Assembly (NCBI GenBank): GCA_020436125.1
Contig: JAGQYK010000010.1
Coordinates: 41,571 to 76,062, forward strand
Length of the DNA stretch: 34,492 nt
DNA from: Cyclobacteriaceae bacterium
GTDB taxonomy: Bacteria > Bacteroidota > Bacteroidia > Cytophagales > Cyclobacteriaceae
Reading direction: 5' to 3'
Shown here: in pieces, positions 16,265 to 24,806 of the stretch
Numbering within the stretch: position 1 is the first letter of the stretch
Layout: every line of letters starts with the position of its first letter
The notes under the pieces: generated by a model
Database searches by the model: none
What the model was told of the DNA's origin: nothing
What the model saw: only the letters and a program-made list of their open reading frames with translations
Translations under genes and position numbers: made by a program

Positions 16265-17560
16265 TTATGAAAGTGAGCTCGCCCACTTTTTCAGATCTTC
16301 ACCAATATCTTTCCTGAAATATAATCCATCCCATTGGATACGCGAAACGGATTTGTAAGCCGCTGCTGAGGCTTCATCCAAAGTAGCACCAGTTCCGGTC
16401 ACAGCAAGTACTCTTCCTCCATTAGTGACTACATCATTTCCATTACTTTTTGTTCCTGCATGGAAGACTAACCCATCTTCTACTTTACTTAATCCGTCAA
16501 TCACTTTTCCTTTTTCATAGCCTCCAGGATAGCCTTCTGCCACCATCACTACTGTCATGGCCACTTCTTTTTTCTGAGGCACCGGTTTTGAGGTAAGTTC
16601 ACCCTTTGCGGTGGCAACCAAAAGCTCAACAAAATCTGCATCTATTCTGGGTAATACCACTTGAGTCTCCGGATCACCCATACGTGCATTGTATTCTATT
16701 ACAAAAGGCTCCCCATTGATGTTCATTAGTCCAATGAAAACAAAACCTTTATAGGGAATATTTTCTTTGCTGAGTCCAGCGATGGTAGGCTTAATTACCT
16801 TTTCTTCCACCTTTTTCATAAAAACCGCGTCTGCGAAGACAACGGGAGAGACAGCTCCCATGCCTCCGGTATTGGGGCCAGTATCTTTTTCTCCTATTCG
16901 CTTATAATCTTTTGCTTCCGGAAGGATCGCGTAATTCTTTCCATCCGTCATGACAAAGACAGAAAGCTCGATCCCATCCAAAAACTCTTCTATAAGTACT
17001 TTTGCGCTGGCTTCACCAAATTTTTTTTCTTCCAGCATTTCTCGAATTACATTTTTGGCTTCTGCTACGGTGGGGCTAATAACCACGCCTTTGCCAGCTG
17101 CCAATCCATCCGCTTTTAGTACTACAGGTGGTTGGATACTATCAAGATAGGTGTAAGCTTCATTCAATTGGCTGGCCACAAAAGTTTCTGCTTTTCCTGT
17201 GGGAATACCATTCCTTACCATGAATTGTTTTGAAAAATCCTTGCTCCCTTCCAGTCTTGCTCCGCTTTTTCCCGGGCCTACCATCAGGATTTTATTCAAT
17301 GTAGGATCTGCTTCAAAATAATCACGGATTCCTTTCACTAGAGCGCCCTCTGGACCTACTACGATTAGGTCAATGTCTTTATCCTTTGCGAACTGGCCAA
17401 GCTGATTAAAGTCTTCAACATCTATTGAAACATTTTGGGCAATGGTTGAACTGCCCGCGTTGCCAGGGGCTACATATAATTGATTACAATGGGTGCTTTG
17501 CTTTATTTTCCACGCCAGTGCGTGCTCTCGTCCACCACTTCCAATTATCAATATGTTCAT
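16265..17560 (-). CDS. purD: Phosphoribosylamine-glycine ligase
   Basis: This 431-residue ATP-grasp enzyme makes glycinamide ribonucleotide in purine synthesis. Motifs seen are the N-terminal GSGGREHALAWK, the ATP-grasp LKADGLAAGKGV, GFVFIGLM and EYNARMGDPETQ near residue 285. The ATG at 17560 is chosen over an upstream in-frame TTG (17590), because the TTG lies inside the recQ terminator hairpin and the ATG gives the standard MNILIIGSGGREHA start. ricT and gldH follow closely on the same strand, so purine synthesis, RNA metabolism and gliding genes share a transcript. Confidence 0.97.
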   Translation of the reverse strand: MNILIIGSGGREHALAWKIKQSTHCNQLYVAPGNAGSSTIAQNVSIDVEDFNQLGQFAKDKDIDLIVVGPEGALVKGIRDYFEADPTLNKILMVGPGKSGARLEGSKDFSKQFMVRNGIPTGKAETFVASQLNEAYTYLDSIQPPVVLKADGLAAGKGVVISPTVAEAKNVIREMLEEKKFGEASAKVLIEEFLDGIELSVFVMTDGKNYAILPEAKDYKRIGEKDTGPNTGGMGAVSPVVFADAVFMKKVEEKVIKPTIAGLSKENIPYKGFVFIGLMNINGEPFVIEYNARMGDPETQVVLPRIDADFVELLVATAKGELTSKPVPQKKEVAMTVVMVAEGYPGGYEKGKVIDGLSKVEDGLVFHAGTKSNGNDVVTNGGRVLAVTGTGATLDEASAAAYKSVSRIQWDGLYFRKDIGEDLKKWASSLS

Positions 17561-17575
17561 TTCAATGTTACCTAA

Positions 17576-17608
17576 AAGTAAAAACCTCAAAGATAGGCTC
17601 TTTGAGGT
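17576..17608 (-). terminator. Intrinsic terminator after recQ
   Basis: On the reverse strand ACCTCAAAG / CTTTGAGGT (17608-17600 with 17592-17584) forms a 9-base stem with a 7-base loop, followed by a TTTTTACTTTT-like tail. It lies 26 bases past the recQ stop and just before purD, separating the two units. Confidence 0.8.
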
Positions 17609-17633
17609 AATTTAGAATGTAATCACTTGAAAA

Positions 17634-19826
17634 TCAGTTGGCGTACTCTGACAGGAATTTAATCCGCATCAGTCGAATTTCCTCCTCTGAGAAGTCTGTC
17701 ATATCCTCATCTTGCAATGCTTCATCCAGACTGTCTGTTTCTGAGTTGAGAAAGTACTCAAAGATTTGTTCTTGCTTACTTTCATCCAACATATCATCTA
17801 TGTAATAATCCAGGTTAAGCTTTGTGCCGGAATAGCAAATGTTTTCTATTTCAGTTAATAGTTCTTCAAACGTTATTCCTTTTGAATCAGCAATCTCTTC
17901 TAGGTCCACTTTGCGGTCAACCTGCTGGATAATGAATATTTTAATTTTTGATTTATTGACCGAGGATTTAACTACAACATCTGCTGCAGTTTCAATTTCA
18001 TTTTCATCTACGTAATCTTTAATGAGTTCAAGGAAGCTTTTGCCAAACTTCTGCACTTTGCCCATTCCTACTCCGTTGACAGATGCTAACTCTTCTTTTG
18101 AGGTAGGGTAGGTTGTGGCCATTTCTTCCAAAGAAGGATCCTGAAAAATGACATAAGGAGGTAAGTCTTTTTCTTTGGCTATCTGCTTTCTGAGTGCCTT
18201 AAGCATTTCAAAAAGTCTTACATCATAAGCTTTTGAATTAATTGGAGCTCTTTCTGCTGATTCCTCTTCATCGCCCCCCTCAGAGGTAAAGTCATGGTCT
18301 CTGGCTAATTCAATTGGCTCTGGTTTCTTTAAGAATTTTAATCCTTTGTCTTTGATTTTAAGTACACCTATGCTATCAATGTCTTTTTCTAGGTACTGAT
18401 AAATCAACGTCTGTCTTATAACCGACTTCCAGAAATCGGCATCCTCATCAGCCCCCTTGCCGTACACCGGTAGCTCTTCGTGGTTATAACTTTTTACATA
18501 TTCATCGTCCACACCTCGGATTACATTGACGAGGTGACTTAGGCCAAAGCGTTCGTTTGTTTCTTTGACGGCTTCCAATACCAATTTTACTGCTTCTGTA
18601 CCATCGAAACGCTCTCGTGGATGCACACAATTATCACATGCACCACAGTTATCTACTTTAAATTCTTCGCCAAAGTAATGGAGCAATTGTTTTCTTCTGC
18701 AAATAGGTGACTCTGCATAGAACTCCATCTCTTGCAAAAGGATACGTGCATTTTCTCTCTCTTGAACAGGTTTGTCTTTATTAAACTTTTCAAGTTTACT
18801 CAAATCATTGTGGCTGTAGAACATAAGGCATATGCCCTCCAGTCCGTCTCTTCCTGCACGACCCGTCTCCTGATAGTACCCCTCCAGTGATTTTGGCACA
18901 TCATAGTGAATGACAAACCGTACATCTGGTTTGTCGATACCCATTCCGAATGCAATTGTAGCAACAACAATGTCTACCTCTTCATTGAGGAAGTTGTCTT
19001 GGTTTCTTACGCGTACATCAGGATCTAGTCCTGCATGATAAGGAGCTGCACTAAATCCATTTACATTAAGAAGTTGTGCAATCTCTTCTACTTTTTTTCT
19101 ACTGAGGCAATAGATGATACCCGACTTGCCTTTATTTTCTTTCAGAAACTTAATGAGTTGCTTTTTGGTCTCTTTTTTAGGACGAACTTCATAGTATAAG
19201 TTTTTCCTATTAAAGGAGGAGACGAAAATATCGGCATCCTCCATTTGTAAATTTTTCTGGATGTCGATTTGAACTTTTGGTGTTGCTGTGGCAGTCAATG
19301 CAATTACAGGCATGCTTCCCAGCTGCGCAATCATGGTTTTTATTTTCCTGTACTCAGGCCTGAAATCATGACCCCATTCAGAGATACAATGGGCTTCATC
19401 AATGGCAACAAATGAGACATTGGTTTTAAGTAGGAACTCAATGTATTCTTCTTTGTTTAGCGATTCAGGAGCAACGTATAGTAGTTTGATTTCTCCATTG
19501 ATACAATCCTTTTTAAGTCGTGTGATTTCAGACTTGCTAAGCGTTGAATTTAAGAAGCGTGCATTTATTCCGTAGGCGTTGAGCTGATCAACCTGATTTT
19601 TCATTAAGGCAATGAGTGGCGAAATGACTATGGCCATGCCGTCTTTAATCATTGCTGGTAACTGGTAACAAAGTGACTTACCAGCACCAGTCGGCATGAT
19701 CACGAACGTATTCTTTCCGTCAAGGATATTTTTGATGACAACTTCCTGGTTTCCTCTGAATGTGGTGTATCCAAATAATTCTTTGAGTTTCTCCCGTAAA
19801 GTATCTTTCTCTTCTGCGACAATCAT
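17634..19826 (-). CDS. recQ: ATP-dependent DNA helicase RecQ
   Basis: This 730-residue SF2 helicase unwinds DNA 3' to 5' in recombination and repair. Motifs are MPTGAGKS (44-51), DEAHCISEWGHDFRPEY (about 142), ATIAFGMGIDKPDVR, and motif VI YQETGRAGRDG. The RecQ zinc site is complete (CRRKQLLHYF ... CGACDNC). An HRDC domain lies at about 537-600. A further 120 residues contain a helix-turn-helix-like region (DLEEIADSKGITFEELLTEIE) and an acidic end; this long form is usual in Bacteroidota, unlike the roughly 610-residue E. coli enzyme. The ATG at 19826 is chosen over a TTG three codons earlier. Confidence 0.97.
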   Translation of the reverse strand: MIVAEEKDTLREKLKELFGYTTFRGNQEVVIKNILDGKNTFVIMPTGAGKSLCYQLPAMIKDGMAIVISPLIALMKNQVDQLNAYGINARFLNSTLSKSEITRLKKDCINGEIKLLYVAPESLNKEEYIEFLLKTNVSFVAIDEAHCISEWGHDFRPEYRKIKTMIAQLGSMPVIALTATATPKVQIDIQKNLQMEDADIFVSSFNRKNLYYEVRPKKETKKQLIKFLKENKGKSGIIYCLSRKKVEEIAQLLNVNGFSAAPYHAGLDPDVRVRNQDNFLNEEVDIVVATIAFGMGIDKPDVRFVIHYDVPKSLEGYYQETGRAGRDGLEGICLMFYSHNDLSKLEKFNKDKPVQERENARILLQEMEFYAESPICRRKQLLHYFGEEFKVDNCGACDNCVHPRERFDGTEAVKLVLEAVKETNERFGLSHLVNVIRGVDDEYVKSYNHEELPVYGKGADEDADFWKSVIRQTLIYQYLEKDIDSIGVLKIKDKGLKFLKKPEPIELARDHDFTSEGGDEEESAERAPINSKAYDVRLFEMLKALRKQIAKEKDLPPYVIFQDPSLEEMATTYPTSKEELASVNGVGMGKVQKFGKSFLELIKDYVDENEIETAADVVVKSSVNKSKIKIFIIQQVDRKVDLEEIADSKGITFEELLTEIENICYSGTKLNLDYYIDDMLDESKQEQIFEYFLNSETDSLDEALQDEDMTDFSEEEIRLMRIKFLSEYAN

Positions 19827-19858
19827 AAATAACAAAACATAATAACGAATGAAATACT

Positions 19859-19866
19859 TATCTTTG
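19859..19866 (+). promoter_or_regulatory. Candidate -7 element for kdsD
   Basis: TATCTTTG matches TAnnTTTG exactly, 30 bases before the kdsD start. No clear -33 TTG is present. Confidence 0.35.
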
Positions 19867-19896
19867 CATCCATTGTTTTCTAACTAGGTAAGAGCA

Positions 19897-20865
19897 TTGA
19901 ATTTAACAAAAAATATTAAGAAAGTAGCTACTGAGGTATTATTAAATGAAGCTCGGGCTATCGAAAAATTGACCCAATTTATTGATGATGATTTTGAGAC
20001 TTGTGTCAAAGAAATCATCCAGTCTAAGGGTCGAGTTGTTATTACAGGTATTGGTAAAAGTGCCATAATAGCTAACAAAATTGTGGCAACACTTAATTCC
20101 ACAGGAACACCTTCTCTCTTTATGCATGCGGCAGATGCCATACATGGCGACTTGGGCATGATTCAGAATGATGATATAGTTATCTGCTTATCAAAGAGCG
20201 GCAATACTCCTGAAATTAAGATGCTAGTTCCACTTGTGAAACGAAGGGGATTTAAACTTGTTGCATTAGTGAGCAACATTGATTCTTATCTGGCACAGCA
20301 AGCCGACTATGTACTTAATGCGACCATTGATGAGGAGGCATGCCCCAATAATCTGGCGCCAACTACCAGTACGACCGCCCACCTTGCAATGGGGGATGCG
20401 CTTGCGGTTTGCTTACTTAATCTTAGAAACTTTTCAAGTGAGGACTTTGCTCAATTTCATCCTGGAGGGGCACTGGGAAAACAACTTTATCTGCGGGTAG
20501 ATGATGTGATGGTAGGCAAGGAAATTCCTATGGTGGAGGAAAACACCCCACTAAGAGACGTCATTCTTGAAATCTCCTCTAAAAGACTAGGGGCAGCAGC
20601 AGTTGTGGATCAGAACAGGTCGCTGTTGGGGATTATTACTGATGGTGACTTGAGAAGAATGCTCCAAAAGGACATCCAAATAGACACTGCCATGGCTTCT
20701 GACGTTTTATCCAGAAACCCGAAAACAATTGAATCGGGGGAATTGGCCGTTAAGGCACTTCAATTAATGCAGCAAAATAGCATTACACAGTTGGTCGTAG
20801 TTAAGGAGGGTAGGGTTCATGGCTTTATCCATTTGCATGACCTTTTAAAAGAAGGGATTGTTTAA
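19897..20865 (+). CDS. kdsD: KpsF/GutQ family arabinose-5-phosphate isomerase
   Basis: This 322-residue protein has an N-terminal SIS sugar-isomerase domain (about 30-165; TGIGKSAIIANKIVATLNSTG and CLSKSGNTPE) and two C-terminal CBS domains (about 200-322). It interconverts ribulose 5-phosphate and arabinose 5-phosphate, the first step to Kdo of lipopolysaccharide. The start must be TTG at 19897: a TAG lies in frame four codons upstream, and the first in-frame ATG falls inside the SIS core. A weak AGGTAAGA lies before it. manC begins 17 bases downstream, so both supply envelope sugar precursors. Confidence 0.93.
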   Translation: MNLTKNIKKVATEVLLNEARAIEKLTQFIDDDFETCVKEIIQSKGRVVITGIGKSAIIANKIVATLNSTGTPSLFMHAADAIHGDLGMIQNDDIVICLSKSGNTPEIKMLVPLVKRRGFKLVALVSNIDSYLAQQADYVLNATIDEEACPNNLAPTTSTTAHLAMGDALAVCLLNLRNFSSEDFAQFHPGGALGKQLYLRVDDVMVGKEIPMVEENTPLRDVILEISSKRLGAAAVVDQNRSLLGIITDGDLRRMLQKDIQIDTAMASDVLSRNPKTIESGELAVKALQLMQQNSITQLVVVKEGRVHGFIHLHDLLKEGIV

Positions 20866-20882
20866 TTATCTGATTATATATA

Positions 20883-21956
20883 ATGGATAAAAAACTTTTT
20901 GTGGTGTTGATGGCCGGTGGTGTAGGTACAAGATTTTGGCCTTACAGTCGCAATTCGAAGCCTAAACAATTTTTAGATGTACTGGGTACTGGAAAGACAT
21001 TGATTCAATCTACTTACGAACGATTTCTACCACTTTGCCCTAAAGAGAATATTTTTATTGTAACCAACGAAGAATTAGCGGATATCACCAAGGAACAACT
21101 GGGCGTTGACGATGCTCAGGTATTGGTGGAGCCAATGAGAAAAAATACAGCTCCTTGTATTGCGTATGCCAGTTACCGGATTGCTATGAAGTCGCCTGAT
21201 GCGGTAGTGGTGGTGAGCCCGGCCGATCATTTAATACTCAACGAGGTGGAGTTTCAGGAAACTGTAAATAAATCTGTGGCTTATGCAAAGGATCAGGATA
21301 AGCTCATAACGATGGGCATTAACCCTGTGCGGCCAGAGACAGGGTATGGCTATATACAGTACCTGAACAGCAAATCCCCTATAAAGAAGGTTAAAACGTT
21401 TACAGAGAAGCCAGCATTGGCGCTTGCTAAGAAGTTTATTGATAGCGGTGATTTTGTGTGGAATTCAGGAATTTTCGTTTGGGGGGTGAAGGCAATTATA
21501 GCCGCCATGGAGAAATATCAACCAGAAATAGCAGAGGTGTTTGAGGAGGCTTCCTCCAAATTTTATACAGACCAGGAAAAACGGGCCATCAAAACAGCTT
21601 ACGTTCAAAGTAAGAATATATCCATTGATTATGGCGTAATGGAAAAAGCAGACAATGTGTATGTCTGGCTCAGTGATTTTGCATGGTCTGATCTTGGGTC
21701 ATGGAGCTCCATGTATGAGCTTAATAAGAAAGACGAAAATAAGAATGTGATTGACGCCAATGCGATGGTGTATGAGACACGCAACTCTGTAATTAAGGGA
21801 TCGAAAGATAAGTTAATAGTTGTACAGGGGTTGGATGGTTACCTGGTAGGAGAGTTTGATAATGTCATTATAGTGTGCCAAAAAGATCAGGAGGATTTGT
21901 TTAGAAGGTTTGTTAACGACCTCAAAGCAAAGCCTAATAGTAATGACTACTTATAG
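20883..21956 (+). CDS. manC: Mannose-1-phosphate guanylyltransferase
   Basis: This 357-residue nucleotidyltransferase makes GDP-mannose from GTP and mannose 1-phosphate. The signature VLMAGGVGTRFWPYSR and the PKQFL stretch lie at the N-terminus; VVVSPADHLI, FTEKP and FVWNSGIFVW follow. It lacks the C-terminal isomerase half of the longer bifunctional enzymes, so it is the single-function form. GDP-mannose feeds surface glycans and protein O-mannosylation, which may connect it with the DUF2723 protein 3 kb away. Its last 10 bases overlap the end of the convergent rRNA methyltransferase gene. Confidence 0.94.
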   Translation: MDKKLFVVLMAGGVGTRFWPYSRNSKPKQFLDVLGTGKTLIQSTYERFLPLCPKENIFIVTNEELADITKEQLGVDDAQVLVEPMRKNTAPCIAYASYRIAMKSPDAVVVVSPADHLILNEVEFQETVNKSVAYAKDQDKLITMGINPVRPETGYGYIQYLNSKSPIKKVKTFTEKPALALAKKFIDSGDFVWNSGIFVWGVKAIIAAMEKYQPEIAEVFEEASSKFYTDQEKRAIKTAYVQSKNISIDYGVMEKADNVYVWLSDFAWSDLGSWSSMYELNKKDENKNVIDANAMVYETRNSVIKGSKDKLIVVQGLDGYLVGEFDNVIIVCQKDQEDLFRRFVNDLKAKPNSNDYL

Positions 21957-22687
21957 TTCTTTTGCCTGATCACTTCGTAAAGTGCAATTCCTGCAGAAAC
22001 AGAAACGTTTAATGAACCAATGTTTCCAAACATTGGAATTTTAACAAGATGATCTACATCTCTGAGTAATAAAGGAGTGATACCATCTTCTTCTGAGCCC
22101 AATAACAATGCAATAGGCGATTTCATATCCACCTCATACAGTGGCTGAGTGGCTTTTTCAGTACATGCCAAAATTTGTATTCCGTTTTCCTTCAAAGTTT
22201 GAATGGCCTTTTTGAGGTCGCGGACCCTACAAACAGGAAGGAAACTGAGCGCTCCAGCCGAAGTTTTCATCGCATCGGCAGTGATTGGTGCGTTACCTTT
22301 ATCGGGGATGATTATACCTGTAAGACCTGCGCACTCAGCCGTTCGAGCAATAGCACCAAAATTTCTCACATCGGTTATTCTGTCTAGAATGAGAAAAAAT
22401 GGCTCCTTTCCATTGGCATAGGCATGATCTATCAGGTCTTCCACTACTGCATATTTGACAGCCGAGAGTAAGCAGATAACTCCCTGATGGTTTTTAGTAG
22501 AGAGTTTGTTTAGCTTTTGTTGAGGTGTAAACGATAAGGGCACATCGTGTTCCTTAGCAACAACAATTAGTTCTTTTACCAAATCATTGTTTAGTCCAGC
22601 CTGGATAAAAATTTTTTCTATTTCCCGACCTGCCCTCACGGCTTCCATTACGGCACGAGTGCCAAAGATCATTTCTGCTTTCTTCAT
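21947..22687 (-). CDS. rlmB: TrmH/SpoU family RNA 2'-O-methyltransferase, RlmB type
   Basis: This 246-residue protein has an N-terminal substrate-binding region (about 1-80, with NHQGV) and a SPOUT knot methyltransferase domain. The three SpoU motifs are clear: DRITDVRNFGAIARTAECAG, LLLGSEEDGI and IPMFGNIGSLNVSVSAGIAL. RlmB methylates the ribose of G2251 in 23S rRNA of E. coli; members of this family can also act on tRNA, so the exact site is inferred. It lies 61 bases after the GWxTD gene on the same strand and its end overlaps manC by 10 bases without an obvious terminator. Confidence 0.9.
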   Translation of the reverse strand: MKKAEMIFGTRAVMEAVRAGREIEKIFIQAGLNNDLVKELIVVAKEHDVPLSFTPQQKLNKLSTKNHQGVICLLSAVKYAVVEDLIDHAYANGKEPFFLILDRITDVRNFGAIARTAECAGLTGIIIPDKGNAPITADAMKTSAGALSFLPVCRVRDLKKAIQTLKENGIQILACTEKATQPLYEVDMKSPIALLLGSEEDGITPLLLRDVDHLVKIPMFGNIGSLNVSVSAGIALYEVIRQKNYK

Positions 22688-22748
22688 TGGTCGGCAAGTT
22701 CCAAAAAGGACAGCTTAAAACAAATAACAATCAAGGGCAGATGCGATT

Positions 22749-23915
22749 TTAGAACCGGCTTTTCCTCCAGAGATCAATGGTATTGTACCATAATTGGGTG
22801 AATCGATCATCCCTCATGAGGGTGTAGTAGTTGGGGGAATAGATGCTTCCCTTTTTGATAAACACAAACTTTGTTCGGGAGTCCTTATAATACCATATCT
22901 CATTTTGGCTGGTCTTGCGAATTTCATCGGGCAAACCAAAAATGATAAACGTCATTCCTTGATCGGTTTTCCATCCTTCTTTATATGATGTAAAGTATTG
23001 GTTGGCAAGCTCTACTCGTGTATAGTAACTTTTCATAAAGCGTTTTGCCCTGTCTCTGTCCCGCGTAATACCAATGATAGTTTTATCAAAAACTACTTTA
23101 TCGCCATTGGATTGCTGAAGTTGAATAAACTCGTCCTGAGTGGATACAAACACCAGTGGATCAACCAGGTCCTGAACACGCGTATATCTTGGGAAAGTGG
23201 AAGTGTGTACCCTAAAAGAAAACCCTTCAGCTGCGGTAGTGTCCGATTGTATTAAATACAATCCTTCTTGAGAAAAAGTAAGACTGCTTCCGTTGGAGAT
23301 GGTGAAGCTGGAATCGGGCAGTAAAATGGGGTCAGCGCCAGCTGTACTTTTTGAAAAAGGCGGGAAGGCGGAACTAAAACTTTGACGATATCGAAACACG
23401 TAAAGGTTGCTTGCCATTGAAGGTCCCTGAACGGTATATTGTTCTCCTAACTCTAAATAGGGTTTTAATACTATTTGTTCTCCTCTTTTTATTAATCCGT
23501 TTACCGGATAGTTTTTTTCAATCATAAAAGGATAAGACCAAGTAGTCGAGGTGGTAACTTTTGTTATGGTTAGTAGCAACATCCAAGGATCATTCTTTAG
23601 GTCGACTACAAAAACACCCATTTTTCTTGATCCGGGGGAAAGTAATAATGAATCTGACCTCATGACCTTACCACTTCTTTGAGAGAATGAATCTCTTTCT
23701 TCCCATTGCATCCGATACATTTCAGGAGAAGAGCCTGTGCCGGTAATGGTAAGGGCATAATATATATTCATCTGCCCATTCTGCTTCACCATATTCCATT
23801 CTAAATCAACTTCATCAGCGGGGTTATAAAGGTGATTAAGGTTTTCATTGGTCAGAGACTGTGCTCCTGCAATGAAATTGATGATGAGAAGAAAAGAAGC
23901 AAGGCTAAATTTCAT
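22749..23915 (-). CDS. Secreted GWxTD-domain protein
   Basis: This 388-residue protein has a signal peptide (MKFSLASFLLIINFIAGAQS) and probably works in the periplasm. The C-terminal part carries the GWxTD motif (GWKTDQG, about residue 313) followed by TFIIFGLPDEI and an EIWYY strand, typical of the Bacteroidota GWxTD family. No biochemical role is established for that family. The middle of the protein is beta-rich, with no further recognisable domain. A divergent methyltransferase gene begins 77 bases away; rlmB lies downstream in the same direction. Confidence 0.85.
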   Translation of the reverse strand: MKFSLASFLLIINFIAGAQSLTNENLNHLYNPADEVDLEWNMVKQNGQMNIYYALTITGTGSSPEMYRMQWEERDSFSQRSGKVMRSDSLLLSPGSRKMGVFVVDLKNDPWMLLLTITKVTTSTTWSYPFMIEKNYPVNGLIKRGEQIVLKPYLELGEQYTVQGPSMASNLYVFRYRQSFSSAFPPFSKSTAGADPILLPDSSFTISNGSSLTFSQEGLYLIQSDTTAAEGFSFRVHTSTFPRYTRVQDLVDPLVFVSTQDEFIQLQQSNGDKVVFDKTIIGITRDRDRAKRFMKSYYTRVELANQYFTSYKEGWKTDQGMTFIIFGLPDEIRKTSQNEIWYYKDSRTKFVFIKKGSIYSPNYYTLMRDDRFTQLWYNTIDLWRKSRF

Positions 23916-23968
23916 TTTGATGATTTGTTCGAATTTAAAATTACAACGATAAATCTAATGGATTGGCT

Positions 23969-23976
23969 TAATTTTG
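23969..23976 (+). promoter_or_regulatory. Candidate -7 element for the SAM methyltransferase gene
   Basis: TAATTTTG matches TAnnTTTG exactly and lies 16 bases before the ATG at 23993. A -33 TTG is not seen at the expected place. Confidence 0.4.
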
Positions 23977-23992
23977 GGCATAAATAGTCTAA

Positions 23993-24769
23993 ATGAGCAA
24001 GGTATTTACTACAGAGATTACATCGGATCAGCTTCCATCAGACAATCCACTTCATCAACGATTGCTGAAGGCATATGTTGCGGTGGAAGATTACATAATT
24101 GGTGATGTGCTCGAAGTAGGATGTGGAGAGGGAAGAGGGATTGAATTGGTAATGAAGAAAGCCAAAAGTTATACCGCAATTGATAAAATCAAGGAGGTAA
24201 TTGATAAGCTGAAAATCAAATATCCTGAGGGGAAGTTTTTGAGCGGCAACATACCGCCTTTTGATACTTTAGAAAGTAATAGCTTTGATACAGTAATAAG
24301 TTTTCAGGTGATTGAACATATTCAAGATGATGCCTTTTTTCTAAAAGAAATAAACAGGGTGTTGAAACCAGGAGGGAAAGCCTACCTTACTACACCCAAC
24401 AGAGTGATGTCGCTTACACGTAATCCCTGGCACATTCGCGAGTATACATCTGACGAATTGCTCTCGTTAGCTCAGAAATATTTCCCTAAGGCCACTATGA
24501 AGGGTATTGCCGGAGATGAAAAGGTAATGGCCTACTATGAGAGAAATAAAAAATCAGTTGAAAAAATAGCACGACTTGATTTTTTGAACCTTCAAAAACG
24601 ACTGCCAGCCGGGCTTTACAAAATTCCGTATGAACTTTTGAACCGGTGGAATAGAAATAAACTAAAAGAGGCGGATGATAAGTTGGTGAGTGCAATCACT
24701 CATGAAAACTATCCTGTAACTGACCAAGCGTCTAAAGCTTTGGACTTGTTTCTTTTTGTGCAGAAATAA
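23993..24769 (+). CDS. Class I SAM-dependent methyltransferase
   Basis: This 258-residue protein has a Rossmann methyltransferase fold: motif I VLEVGCGEGRG (39-49), an acidic residue after the second strand (AIDKIKE), NSFDTVISFQVIEHIQDD (motif IV area) and RVLKPGGKAYLTTPN (motif V/VI). The substrate cannot be read from the sequence. Small molecules, quinones or sugars are all possible, and its neighbours (a GT-C membrane protein and an envelope sugar cluster) make a cell-surface substrate a guess only. It faces the DUF2723 gene across a short hairpin. Confidence 0.85.
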   Translation: MSKVFTTEITSDQLPSDNPLHQRLLKAYVAVEDYIIGDVLEVGCGEGRGIELVMKKAKSYTAIDKIKEVIDKLKIKYPEGKFLSGNIPPFDTLESNSFDTVISFQVIEHIQDDAFFLKEINRVLKPGGKAYLTTPNRVMSLTRNPWHIREYTSDELLSLAQKYFPKATMKGIAGDEKVMAYYERNKKSVEKIARLDFLNLQKRLPAGLYKIPYELLNRWNRNKLKEADDKLVSAITHENYPVTDQASKALDLFLFVQK

Positions 24770-24798
24770 GCTATTGCCTCAAGAAGAGACAATAGCTT
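24768..24798. terminator. Hairpin between convergent methyltransferase and DUF2723 genes
   Basis: AAGCTATTGCCTC and GAGACAATAGCTT pair over 13 bases with one C-A mismatch and an AAGAA loop. The stem overlaps the methyltransferase stop codon. Neither side has a strong U-tract, so termination may be partial. Confidence 0.55.
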
Positions 24799-24806
24799 AA
24801 GGTATA

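Noticed and set aside
17561-17590. TTG-started N-terminal extension of purD
   Set aside because: It would be encoded by the recQ terminator hairpin; the ATG at 17560 gives the standard PurD start.
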